From: a virus
DNA length: 64,000 bases
IMG/VR virus record: IMGVR_UViG_3300042384_001501
Span: 20,405 to 84,404 of that record
Direction: 5' to 3' (one strand)
Shown piece after piece: positions 14,745 through 22,740 of this stretch (position 1 is its first letter; each line of letters opens with the position of its first letter). The notes under the pieces were generated by a model that made no database searches, had not been told where the DNA came from, and saw only the letters and a list, made by a program, of their open reading frames with translations. The translations under genes and the position numbers were made by a program.

Positions 14745-15137
14745 TGGTGGAGATGCCGGGGGTCGAACCCGGGTCCAAATAAGTAAGACATAAAACACTA
14801 CACGTTTAGGTCATTGTTTTTCTAAACAATCCGAAACTTCACAATTCCCTTATTTTATAGTGGTTCGGTTTACTGAGAACTAATCCTCCACTTTGTTTCT
14901 TTTTGGGTAGAAACCACACCACAACTACGACTTCTGTTGCAAGGTTGTATGTCTGCCGACCCCTAGTAGGTTAATTTTAAATTAAGCTACAGATACTTCT
15001 TCAGTACGGATTAAACCGATTGTAGAAAGTTTGTTGATAACGTTGCCGTTTATAATTTGAATCAGTTTAACGGAGTTAACTCAGCTCCGACGTGCGTTTT
15101 ATGGCGTATCATACCTGTCAAAGCCAAAAACATCCCC
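14745..15137 (-). ncRNA. ssrA: tmRNA (SsrA)
   Basis: On the minus strand the 393-nt RNA starts GGGGATGTTTTTGGCTTTGA, a typical tmRNA 5' end, and ends with the T arm CCGGG-TTCGACC-CCCGG, then CATCTCC, discriminator A and CCA. The acceptor 5' GGGGATG pairs with CATCTCC and has a G-U at the third pair, the alanine identity element. The resume codon is read as GGC at RNA position 91 (15045-15047), close to the E. coli position, and the tag frame ends in TAA at 14982-14984. tmRNA with SmpB rescues stalled ribosomes and tags the product for proteolysis. It is the only gene content in 14745-15137. No clear promoter is visible upstream. Confidence 0.93.
14982..15047 (-). other. tmRNA tag-peptide reading frame, 21 codons plus stop
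   Basis: From GGC at 15047 the frame encodes a 21-residue tag beginning GNVINKLSTIG and ending RTEEVSVA, then TAA. Tags are more often about 10-15 residues ending in (L/M/V)AA. The placement of GGC at nt 91 and the GTAGCTTAA ending support this frame over a shorter alternative starting GCA in the next frame. Confidence 0.65.
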
Positions 15138-15190
15138 ATAAATCAAAGAACTATTGTGTAAAGATATAAATATATTCTTACTTATACAAG

Positions 15191-15197
15191 TATTTAT
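15191..15197 (+). promoter_or_regulatory. TATTTAT late box
   Basis: Lies 9 nt before the ATG at 15207. Confidence 0.6.
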
Positions 15198-15206
15198 TAA
15201 AAAAAT

Positions 15207-16289
15207 ATGAAACTTTACGAAGCGTTAAAAAAATTTATTCAGGGTACGGCCGATGAATGGGACGTAAGGAGGAGTGATGATAACACTAGAATAGGTAGAG
15301 TGAATCAAAATAGTTTAGGTAAATCGTTAGTTACATTAACATTTTATGAAGAGGAATTTGCAAAAATTTTCTTGGGGGACAATTCCGAATCTGATAATAA
15401 CACCTATTATTTCAATGTAGCATTTAATAGAAGGGGATATTATGGAGGTTCAGTATTTGTCGACGCTCATTATTTTGGGGATGATGAGTGGAAATACGGT
15501 GCCTGTTGGTGGTATTTTAATGAAGACAACAGAAATTTATTTTTATCAATTTTAAAAATACTTAATCCGGGATTAGTTGAATTAGATGATAATGGAAAAC
15601 CTGATGACGAGGCGTTTCAATTTTTACTAAGTAAATATACTGATGAAATTGAACAAATTAATTACGAATACGCTGAACTTTATGATGAGTCATTAGTTGT
15701 TGGTTTAAGGGAGTATATTTTAAAAAAAACTTGTGATGTATTTTCAGAATTTGGAATTTATGAGAAAGATTGTGCCCGTCAATACTTAACAACAGTTTCG
15801 GTATTAATGTCTTTATGGAAAATGACTAATACTGATGAAGACTCAAATGTTTTAGATTTATTACATAATTTAGCAATACAAAGAGATTTAATAATTGATG
15901 AAGATTTATATGAAGATTATTACTCATATTTTGACGAAAAAAACTTTGACTCAGAATCATTTAATAGAACTGTAGAAAGACAATTAGAAAAAATAAAAGA
16001 CAAAATTGATGAGGAAATAGATGAAGGTACATTACAAGATAGTATTAAAATACATAATCAATTATCAAAATTAGGTTATAATTTTGGTAGGTGGTATAGT
16101 TTACCTGACCAAAAACATTTTAATAAAATTGGAAAAAAGAACGAAAAATTTAAGTTACTTAACGTAATTGGGGGAAAAGTAGTATTCAATAGGTTAAATC
16201 CTGACAATGGAATAGCACAGTCCGCAATGGGACCCGAAGATTTTTTTAATTATTTATACCATCCAGAATTGTTTGAATCAAAAAAATGA
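15207..16289 (+). CDS. Hypothetical protein, 360 aa
   Basis: An acidic protein rich in Tyr, Phe and Asp. The N-terminal region has beta-like segments (YFNVAFNRRGYYGGSVFVDAHYFGDDEWKYGACWWYF); the middle and C-terminus are helical. No known motif, signal peptide or membrane helix. It has a late box and its end overlaps the promoter of the M20 peptidase. Its position between the tmRNA and the peptidase does not by itself assign a role. Confidence 0.6.
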   Translation: MKLYEALKKFIQGTADEWDVRRSDDNTRIGRVNQNSLGKSLVTLTFYEEEFAKIFLGDNSESDNNTYYFNVAFNRRGYYGGSVFVDAHYFGDDEWKYGACWWYFNEDNRNLFLSILKILNPGLVELDDNGKPDDEAFQFLLSKYTDEIEQINYEYAELYDESLVVGLREYILKKTCDVFSEFGIYEKDCARQYLTTVSVLMSLWKMTNTDEDSNVLDLLHNLAIQRDLIIDEDLYEDYYSYFDEKNFDSESFNRTVERQLEKIKDKIDEEIDEGTLQDSIKIHNQLSKLGYNFGRWYSLPDQKHFNKIGKKNEKFKLLNVIGGKVVFNRLNPDNGIAQSAMGPEDFFNYLYHPELFESKK

Positions 16290-16298
16290 TTATCTTTG
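16269..16298 (+). promoter_or_regulatory. Host-type promoter for M20 peptidase
   Basis: TTG (16269-16271), 19-nt spacer, TATCTTTG (16291-16298), 5 nt before the ATG at 16304. It lies inside the 3' end of the upstream gene. Confidence 0.6.
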
Positions 16299-16303
16299 TC
16301 CTT

Positions 16304-17134
16304 ATGGATAAAAATATAGAATTTCTTAAAACAGTATTATCAATTCCAACTCACACTTATCATGAAGATAGGATGATTGATTTTTTAATTGATTATTTAA
16401 GTGAAAAAAAATACCCTTTTAAAATTGATGAGTTGGGTAATATATACGTAACAAAAGGACTAATTTCAGAAAACGAATTTTATCCTTGTGTCGTTGCTCA
16501 TACTGATACTGTACACCCTATTGACACTATCAATATTAGAGAAGAACAACGTAAAGATTCCAAAGGGAATTTAAATTTTAGTTTGAAAGCGTATAATGAT
16601 GAAGGAGAACCTACAGGGATTGGGGGTGATGATAAATGTGGAGTATTTGCCTGTTTACAACTTTTAGAAGAATTTGAAGTTTTAAAAGTTGCATTTTTTG
16701 TGTCTGAGGAAGTTGGTTGTATTGGCTCAAAAGAGGCTGACCCTGTATTTTTTAATGATGTAGGGTACGCAATTCAATTTGATGCTCCTGATGATTATAT
16801 GGTTACAGAATATTGTTTTGGTGTAAAAATGTTTGAAACTGATTCTCCGTTTCACACTACCGCTAAAACAGTATTAACTGAAAACATGTTATCAGAACCA
16901 AGATTTATGCAACATCCTTATACAGATATTTGGCAATTAAAACAAAAATTTGATTTTTCATGTATCAATCTTTCTGTTGGTTATCACTCGTACCATACAA
17001 AACACGAATATGTGGTTGTAGATGAAGTTTTTGCAGGTATTGAATCAGGTAAAAAATTAATTCAGGAGTTGGGAAATACAAAATATGTTTATAAACATAT
17101 TCCTCGAGACTTAACAAAAGGATTTTTTAATTAA
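16304..17134 (+). CDS. M20/M42-type metallopeptidase (peptidase T-like)
   Basis: 276 aa. It has the dizinc exopeptidase landmarks: VVAHTDTVHP (His66, Asp68), GIGGDDKCGVFACL (bridging Asp at 109/110), FFVSEEVGCIGS (Glu135/136), and later His residues in SPFHTT and YHSYHTKHE. It is shorter than bacterial PepT (about 400 aa), probably without the full dimerisation lid. Such enzymes release amino acids from short peptides in the cytoplasm. An in-frame ATG at 16286 overlaps the previous stop but lies within the promoter, so 16304 is preferred. It converges with the ClpC-like gene across a shared terminator. Confidence 0.8.
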   Translation: MDKNIEFLKTVLSIPTHTYHEDRMIDFLIDYLSEKKYPFKIDELGNIYVTKGLISENEFYPCVVAHTDTVHPIDTINIREEQRKDSKGNLNFSLKAYNDEGEPTGIGGDDKCGVFACLQLLEEFEVLKVAFFVSEEVGCIGSKEADPVFFNDVGYAIQFDAPDDYMVTEYCFGVKMFETDSPFHTTAKTVLTENMLSEPRFMQHPYTDIWQLKQKFDFSCINLSVGYHSYHTKHEYVVVDEVFAGIESGKKLIQELGNTKYVYKHIPRDLTKGFFN

Positions 17135-17137
17135 AAT

Positions 17138-17164
17138 AAAAAAGGGGGTTTATTCCCCCTTTTT
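17138..17164. terminator. Bidirectional hairpin terminator
   Basis: Stem AAAAAGGGGG / CCCCCTTTTT with a TTTATT loop, between the convergent peptidase and ClpC-like genes. The minus-strand gene's last codons (Gly-Glu-stop at 17150) lie within it. Confidence 0.9.
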
Positions 17165-19192
17165 CTTTTTCCCTTTTTTAGTTGTTTTATTTTTTGTAAG
17201 GATAACATCTTCATCTTTAATTGAAATATTGTAGGATTCATTAATTTCAATATTATTCTTTAACACCTCATCCGACACAAAATCTTCAATTTTTTCTTGT
17301 ATTGCTCTTTTTAATGGTCTTGCACCATATACCTCGTCAAATCCAACTTTAGAAATATATTCAATAACTGAATTATCAAATGTAATATCGTAACCAAGTT
17401 TAACTAACCTATTTGTTAATTTTGATACCTCAACTAAAACAATTTTTTGAATGTCTTCGTCTTGTAATGTGTTGAATATTATAATTTCATCTAACCTATT
17501 AATAAACTCAGGGGCAAAATAGTTCTTTAACTCTTTAGTAAGAATTCCTTTTTTGGCTTCTTCATTTTTATAGACATTTTTTGATGAATCAAAACCAATT
17601 CCAGCACCAAAGTCTTGTAGTTTTTTAACTCCAATATTTGAAGTCATAATTATTAAACAATTCTTAAAATTAATCTTACGACCAAAACTATCAGTCATAT
17701 ATCCTTCGTCTAAAAGTTGAAGTAACGCTGAAAAAATATCTTTATGTGCTTTCTCAACTTCATCAAACAACACTACTGAATATGGTTTAGTTTTTACTTG
17801 TTCAGTTAATTGTCCTCCCTCGTCATAACCCACATATCCAGGAGGTGAACCAATCAATCGAGATACTGAGTGTTTTTCTTGGAATTCACTCATATCTACC
17901 CTTATCAGACTATCTTCACTTCCAAATATTTGTTTTGCCAATTCTTTGGCCAATAAAGTTTTACCTACACCTGTTGACCCTAAAAATATAAATGAACCAA
18001 TTGGTTTGTTTGGGTCTTTAATACCTAATCGATTTCTACGAATAGACTTTGCAATTTTGATAACCGCTTCTTTTTGACCTATTACAGACTTGTTAAGTTC
18101 TTCTTCTAAATTAATTAAAACATTTTTATCGTCTAAACTTAATTTATTTAATGGGATTTTTGTCATGGTTGAAACCACATCATAAACTAATTCCTCAGGT
18201 ACGTCTTTTCTATTATGTAACAAATCCTCCTCAAATAACTTCTTTTCAATGTCTAAAAGATTTAAAACTTTTTTTTCTTTGTCCCTTAAACTAGCCGCTT
18301 CTTCATAATTTTGTTTTTTAACAACTAATAATTTTTGTTGTTTAATTTCCATCGCCTCTTTTTTTAATTCCTCAATAATCTCAGGGTTTTTAATATCAAC
18401 TTGAGCTCTTGCTCCGACCTCGTCTAAAATGTCAAAAGCTTTATCTGGAAATTCTCTATCCGTAATATATCTCTCCGCCAAATCAACACATATTTGTAAT
18501 ATATTATCTGAAAATATTACTTTGTGGTAGTTTTCATATTTGTCTTTAACGTTTTTAAGAATTTGAAAAGTCTCCTCTTTAGTTGATGGACTAACTATTA
18601 CTTTTTGAAATCTTCTATCTAACGCCCCATCCTTCTCAATTTGTTTTTTGTATTCATCCAAAGTTGTAGCACCAATACATTGTATTTCACCACGAGATAA
18701 CGCAGGTTTTAATATGTTAGATGCGTCAAGGGAACCAGAAGCGTTACCTGCCCCGACAATTGTGTGGATTTCGTCAATGAATAGTATGACATTTGGATTC
18801 GCTTGAATTTCTTCTAAAATAACTTTTAACCTCTCTTCAAATTGACCACGATACTTGGTACCCGCAACAATTGAATTAATTTCTAAAGATAAAATTCGTT
18901 TATCTAAAAGATTTCTTGGGCAGTCACCCTCAAATATTTTCATAGCTAAACCCTCAACTATTGCGGTCTTACCACATCCAGGTTCACCTATGATTATTGG
19001 GTTATTTTTTTTTCTTCGAGATAATATTTGGGCAATTCTAATAATTTCGTTTTCTCTACCAACAACGGGGTCTAATTTACCTTCCTCCGCTAATTTAATT
19101 AAGTCTCTACTAAAATTATCTAAAACAGGAGTATTGCTATTAGTCTCCACTTTTTTCGGATTTTTCATTCCGTCTTCAACTGAGTCTGTCAT
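17150..19192 (-). CDS. ClpC/ClpA-type AAA+ unfoldase lacking the N-domain
   Basis: 680 aa. Two AAA+ modules are intact: Walker A GEPGCGKT (69-76) with Walker B VILFIDE (135-141), and Walker A GSTGVGKT (405-412) with VVLFDEVE and arginine-finger region FAPEFINRLDEI. A UVR-like segment at about 285-310 (KKQNYEEAASLRDKEK) marks the ClpC subtype. The ~150-residue N-terminal adaptor domain is missing: the AAA+ core starts by residue 40. The loop near 529-534 reads GAGIGF, retaining the IGF-type tripeptide used to dock ClpP. It could therefore drive host ClpP with altered substrate choice. The C-terminus is Lys-rich. No ClpP gene is in the window. Confidence 0.92.
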   Translation of the reverse strand: MTDSVEDGMKNPKKVETNSNTPVLDNFSRDLIKLAEEGKLDPVVGRENEIIRIAQILSRRKKNNPIIIGEPGCGKTAIVEGLAMKIFEGDCPRNLLDKRILSLEINSIVAGTKYRGQFEERLKVILEEIQANPNVILFIDEIHTIVGAGNASGSLDASNILKPALSRGEIQCIGATTLDEYKKQIEKDGALDRRFQKVIVSPSTKEETFQILKNVKDKYENYHKVIFSDNILQICVDLAERYITDREFPDKAFDILDEVGARAQVDIKNPEIIEELKKEAMEIKQQKLLVVKKQNYEEAASLRDKEKKVLNLLDIEKKLFEEDLLHNRKDVPEELVYDVVSTMTKIPLNKLSLDDKNVLINLEEELNKSVIGQKEAVIKIAKSIRRNRLGIKDPNKPIGSFIFLGSTGVGKTLLAKELAKQIFGSEDSLIRVDMSEFQEKHSVSRLIGSPPGYVGYDEGGQLTEQVKTKPYSVVLFDEVEKAHKDIFSALLQLLDEGYMTDSFGRKINFKNCLIIMTSNIGVKKLQDFGAGIGFDSSKNVYKNEEAKKGILTKELKNYFAPEFINRLDEIIIFNTLQDEDIQKIVLVEVSKLTNRLVKLGYDITFDNSVIEYISKVGFDEVYGARPLKRAIQEKIEDFVSDEVLKNNIEINESYNISIKDEDVILTKNKTTKKGKKKKGE

Positions 19193-19268
19193 AAGTTTTT
19201 TTATAAGATTAAGTCTATTTTATTTAAAATTCAATAATTTGATGTTATGATTTAAAAAAAACAATATT

Positions 19269-19511
19269 ATGGCAATTAAAAGTGAAAAAATTGAGGGTAC
19301 TAAAATAATTTGTGAGATAGAATCATCTAATCTTTCTAAGACAGATTATGATACAATAAGTAAAAAATTAATTGTGGAATTTAAAAATGGGTCGTCATAC
19401 GAATACGAAAATGTTCCCCATGAATTATATACACAGTTCAGAATGTCAGAATCTCAAGGTAGTTTTTTTAGTAAAAGTATTTCAAAAAAATTTAAGTATA
19501 AAAAATTGTAA
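19269..19511 (+). CDS. KTSC-domain protein
   Basis: 80 aa. The core matches KTSC: SSNLSKTDYDTISKKLIVEF, KNGSSYEYENVPHELY, then SESQGSFFSKSISKKFKYKKL. In this small domain family the proteins are often phage or lysyl-tRNA-synthetase associated and of unclear function. It is divergent from the ClpC-like gene with a 76-bp gap that shows no convincing promoter. A late box follows for the next gene. Confidence 0.8.
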   Translation: MAIKSEKIEGTKIICEIESSNLSKTDYDTISKKLIVEFKNGSSYEYENVPHELYTQFRMSESQGSFFSKSISKKFKYKKL

Positions 19512-19520
19512 AATTTTAAG

Positions 19521-19527
19521 TATTTAT
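19521..19527 (+). promoter_or_regulatory. TATTTAT late box
   Basis: Lies 5 nt before the GTG start at 19533, which supports that non-ATG start. Confidence 0.6.
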
Positions 19528-19532
19528 TATTT

Positions 19533-20282
19533 GTGAAATTAGATAAAGAAATACTTCAAAGTTTTAATGTGAAAGATGAATTATGTCCTGACATTTGGGA
19601 GGGACAAGGTGAATCTACAAAATTAAAACCTAACGTAAGAAAAAAACTACTTCAAATTGCTGAATTATTTAGAGAATTTGTTGGAGTCAATTTTTTTGTT
19701 GACGACATTGTTCTAATGGGTTCATTGGTTAATTATAATTGGTCTAAATTTTCAGATGCTGATTTACATATAATCGTCGACTTTAGTGAGTTTGACCAAG
19801 ATAAATTAGATGTTTATCAAGAATTATTTGAGGTTAAGAAAAAAATATTCGCACAAATTCATAATATAAAAATTTACGGTTACGATGTTGAATTATATAT
19901 TCAGGATAAATCTACTGAAGCTGTGAGTTCAGGAGTTTACTCAGTATTAAATGATGAATGGTTATCTTTTCCCGAAAAAGAAGGATTCAAACTTGATAAG
20001 AAATTATTAAAACAAAAAATATCACAGTGGGTTAACATTATTGATGGTGTTGAAGATATTGTAAAAGATTTAGACGATGAAGAGGCAATTGAACTAGTTA
20101 AAAGTTACAAGAAAAAATTAAAAAAATTTAGAACTTGTGGTTTAGAAAAGGGTGGAGAGTATTCATATGAAAATATAGTATTTAAATATTTAAGACGTTC
20201 TGGACAAATCGGTAAATTACACAATTTACAAACAAAAATTGAAGACGAATCTCTGTCTTTAAAAGAAAATTTAAAATTTTAA
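19533..20282 (+). CDS. Nucleotidyltransferase-fold protein
   Basis: 249 aa, GTG start fixed by the late box. VLMGSLVNYNWSKFSDADLHIIVDF (about 66-90) is the GS...DxD signature of pol-beta-type nucleotidyltransferases, with the third acidic residue probably in YDVELYI. Similar proteins occur in T4-like cyanophages, from memory, without known substrate. The C-terminal half is helical and charged. It probably acts in the cytoplasm on a nucleotide or RNA; this is inference. Confidence 0.75.
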   Translation: MKLDKEILQSFNVKDELCPDIWEGQGESTKLKPNVRKKLLQIAELFREFVGVNFFVDDIVLMGSLVNYNWSKFSDADLHIIVDFSEFDQDKLDVYQELFEVKKKIFAQIHNIKIYGYDVELYIQDKSTEAVSSGVYSVLNDEWLSFPEKEGFKLDKKLLKQKISQWVNIIDGVEDIVKDLDDEEAIELVKSYKKKLKKFRTCGLEKGGEYSYENIVFKYLRRSGQIGKLHNLQTKIEDESLSLKENLKF

Positions 20283-20302
20283 TCAATTTACATAATTCAA
20301 AG

Positions 20303-20309
20303 TATTTAT
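20303..20309 (+). promoter_or_regulatory. TATTTAT late box
   Basis: Lies 55 nt upstream of the ATG at 20365, so here a real 5' leader would exist. The leader contains a small inverted repeat around CAGCATTTTACTG. Confidence 0.45.
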
Positions 20310-20364
20310 TTATAAAACACTAAATAAAACAGCATTTTACTGCCTTATTAAAAAGTAAAAAAAT

Positions 20365-21570
20365 ATGAGTAAGTTAAAACCGGTTGGTAGCGAAAAATTA
20401 CAAGGGTTGGATAAAATTCAACGTATTATGGAAATCGCTAGATATAAAGAGGTTATCCCACAATCAATAAATGAAGTATCATCTCGTGAATACCAAATAG
20501 TATTGGCAGATGGTCAAACGTATTCAATCGACAAAGAAAAATTGGGATACGTAATTAAGAAAAAAGTTAATGAGGATTTTGATTATGTTGAACCTATGAA
20601 AAATAGGTCTCATTATAGGTCTTATTCTCAGGCCTTTAAAAAACTTAATCTGATAGCTCAGGAAGTTAACAGATTAACTGAGACTGAAGAAAATATTTCT
20701 TTATTTAATGAAGACAAAAAATATTTGCTAAAAACACCAAAACCAAAAATGGAGGATGAACCTCAAGGTCCAGCACCTATGGGTCCACCATCAGCCGCGG
20801 CTGAACCATCACCTGCACCGTCACCTGAACCTGAAATGGGTGGAGAAGATATGGGTGGAGAAGACATGGGACCTGAAATGGGAGGAGAAGATATGGGACC
20901 TGAAATGGGAGGAGAAGAAGGGGAAGATATGGGGCCTGAAATGGGTAACGAAGGGGAAGAAGAAACTTCTTTTAAGGATATTCAAAAATTGACAGGAAAA
21001 CTATCTCAAAAAATTAGAGAAATTGAAGACGAACAACCTTTAACAGGTAAAGATGTTAAGTACGTAATTAATTCAATTTTGTCGGCTTTAAATTTAGATG
21101 AGTTATCGAGTGATGATAAAGAAGAAATCGTATCTAGATTTGAAGAAGAAGATGAGGATAATATGACATCAGATGATATGGATTTTTCATCAAGTGAGGA
21201 AGATATGGGACCTGAAATGGGGTCTGAGGATGAGGAAGAACAGACTCAACCTGAAATGGGTGAATCGGCTCCGGCTCACAAATCGTCAATAGCATCGGAC
21301 AATTTTGAAATGTACAATATGAATGAATCTAAAATTGAAAACATTCTTAAAGGTTATTTCTTTGAGTCTAAAGATGAAAAACAATACAAAAAAAATAGAT
21401 TTTCATATGTTACAGATTTTGCTGTGACAAAAAAACAAGCTAATGTTGCTAAAAATTTAATGGAGGCAGCACCAAGTTTACATTTTGTTGGTAGAACAAC
21501 AAAGAAAAATTTAATATTTGAAAATAACGGACAACAAGTAAAAGTTACTCCTAACGGTAATATTTTATGA
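20365..21570 (+). CDS. Acidic repeat protein, putative head-interior protein
   Basis: 401 aa. N-terminal basic helical region, a Pro/Ala linker at about 130-160, then acidic Met/Gly repeats (EMGGEDMGP units) and further acidic stretches. A basic C-terminal domain includes KNLMEAAPSLHFVGRTTKK. Possible protease sites are SINE (about 36) and LMEA (near 370). Composition resembles phage prohead core and scaffold-like proteins. No sequence family was recognised; the role is inferred from composition and location upstream of the head module. Confidence 0.55.
   Translation: MSKLKPVGSEKLQGLDKIQRIMEIARYKEVIPQSINEVSSREYQIVLADGQTYSIDKEKLGYVIKKKVNEDFDYVEPMKNRSHYRSYSQAFKKLNLIAQEVNRLTETEENISLFNEDKKYLLKTPKPKMEDEPQGPAPMGPPSAAAEPSPAPSPEPEMGGEDMGGEDMGPEMGGEDMGPEMGGEEGEDMGPEMGNEGEEETSFKDIQKLTGKLSQKIREIEDEQPLTGKDVKYVINSILSALNLDELSSDDKEEIVSRFEEEDEDNMTSDDMDFSSSEEDMGPEMGSEDEEEQTQPEMGESAPAHKSSIASDNFEMYNMNESKIENILKGYFFESKDEKQYKKNRFSYVTDFAVTKKQANVAKNLMEAAPSLHFVGRTTKKNLIFENNGQQVKVTPNGNIL
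20833..20945 (+). repeat. Imperfect tandem repeat encoding EMGGEDMGP units
   Basis: Repeated GAAATGGGAGGAGAAGATAT-like units inside gene 20365, about 4-5 copies, partly separated by inserted GAAGGG. The repeat is purine-rich on the coding strand and may expand or contract. Confidence 0.7.
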
Positions 21571-21947
21571 GTTATTTAGTTTTTATAAATGGTCTTGGAC
21601 CAAATTATAAAGGGGAAATGAGATATGAATTCATTTTCTCAAAAAATTTAGAAGTGTGGGGAGAGGATTGGGAACACGAGCCGGCAAACTCATATCCAAA
21701 ACCACCTGAACTTGAAGATATAGAAAGTGTTGGGGTATTATCTGAAGGGGGAATAGAATTAGAATTGATACAAAATTCAGATTATTTCTCAATGAAAGAT
21801 GCGGTAGATGGGGTTGTTTGTTTAGGTTGGGAAAGTGATAAAGAAAAGGACGAAAGATTGGTGTTTAGATTTGGTGAGAAAGAAGAGGAAACAAAAAATA
21901 AATTATACTCCCAAGACATAATTTTGGGTTTTGAAAAAGTATTGTAA
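21567..21947 (+). CDS. Conserved hypothetical protein, 126 aa
   Basis: Starts MSYLVFINGLGPNYKGEMRYEFIFS and has a WGEDWEHEPANSYPKPPELEDIESVG segment. From memory, similar proteins are common in large T4-like phages. The end is acidic. It overlaps the stop of 20365 by 4 nt and is followed after 1 nt by the next gene. No enzyme motif. Confidence 0.6.
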   Translation: MSYLVFINGLGPNYKGEMRYEFIFSKNLEVWGEDWEHEPANSYPKPPELEDIESVGVLSEGGIELELIQNSDYFSMKDAVDGVVCLGWESDKEKDERLVFRFGEKEEETKNKLYSQDIILGFEKVL

Positions 21948-21948
21948 A

Positions 21949-22740
21949 ATGAGCTTAGTCAACAAAAAACAAGTATTAACAAAAATGGGATTCAGTCCAA
22001 AAACATTGTCTCTTATGACTGAGTCTGAAATATCAAAATTATTCAAGACTTTTTTAATTGAAACAAAAAAAGAAAATAAAGAAGCAGTTCAGGTAACTAA
22101 AATTGTGTTGGATAAAAATAATCCTACGGACGTTAAAACTGCGAATTTTTGTTTACAAAATCCTTCAGACTCAAAATGTAAAAATGTTGAGATGAAAGAG
22201 GGTAAAAAAACAAAGAAAAAAAATCCATGGGCTATTTGTACTTCTGTAATGGGTGCTGAATTCGGTACGAAAGAAAGAAGTGACTGGACAAAAAAACAAA
22301 TGGATAAATATGAAAAATGTGTGGTTGGTGTAAAAAAATCAATTAAAGAAGGAAAAAATCCTATAGAAGTTTTGTTAGAAGATAAATTTAGAGGTATTAT
22401 TGTAGAAAATTTAAGACCAAAAATAACAAAATCTGATATAATGAAAATGATTTTTGAAAACGTAGAAATGGCCGACCCTGCGGTTAAACCAAAAACAAAA
22501 CCTGGAGTTAAACCCGATACAGATTATGACCCATTTATATCACCTGACCCCGATGACCAACCTGAGGCTAATACACCTGAACCAAAAACAAAACCAAAAC
22601 CTGGTGTAAAACCTGATGTTGATTATGACCCATTTATTTCACCCGACCCAGATGACCAACCTGAGGCAGGTGCTAGAGGTTTAGAGAGTTTTATGTCGGC
22701 AGTTAAAAAAATGGGAATGTTAAAAAAAGGTAAGAGATGA
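21949..22740 (+). CDS. Putative packaged virion protein with proline-rich repeats
   Basis: 263 aa. An in-frame TTG at 21931 lies inside the previous gene, so the ATG at 21949 is used: MSLVNKKQVLTKMGFSPKTL, then KLFKTFLIETKK with LIE followed by Thr as the tag. The central part has a compact Cys-containing domain (NPWAICTSVMGAEFG, KYEKCVVGVKKSI) and ends with two 'KPGVKP(D)xDYDPFISPDPDD' repeats. It overlaps the next start by 4 nt. Function unknown. Confidence 0.6.
   Translation: MSLVNKKQVLTKMGFSPKTLSLMTESEISKLFKTFLIETKKENKEAVQVTKIVLDKNNPTDVKTANFCLQNPSDSKCKNVEMKEGKKTKKKNPWAICTSVMGAEFGTKERSDWTKKQMDKYEKCVVGVKKSIKEGKNPIEVLLEDKFRGIIVENLRPKITKSDIMKMIFENVEMADPAVKPKTKPGVKPDTDYDPFISPDPDDQPEANTPEPKTKPKPGVKPDVDYDPFISPDPDDQPEAGARGLESFMSAVKKMGMLKKGKR
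22501..22667 (+). repeat. Two-copy repeat encoding PGVKPDxDYDPFISPDPDDQPEA
   Basis: Two copies of about 67 bp (22501-22567 and 22600-22666), differing mainly at third codon positions, inside gene 21949. Synonymous differences suggest the protein repeat is kept by selection. Confidence 0.75.

Noticed and set aside
15003-15047. Alternative tmRNA tag frame starting at GCA and ending TAA after 11 codons
   Set aside because: The resume position and the downstream GTAGCTTAA end fit the GGC frame better; the alternative has no typical hydrophobic end. Not fully excluded.
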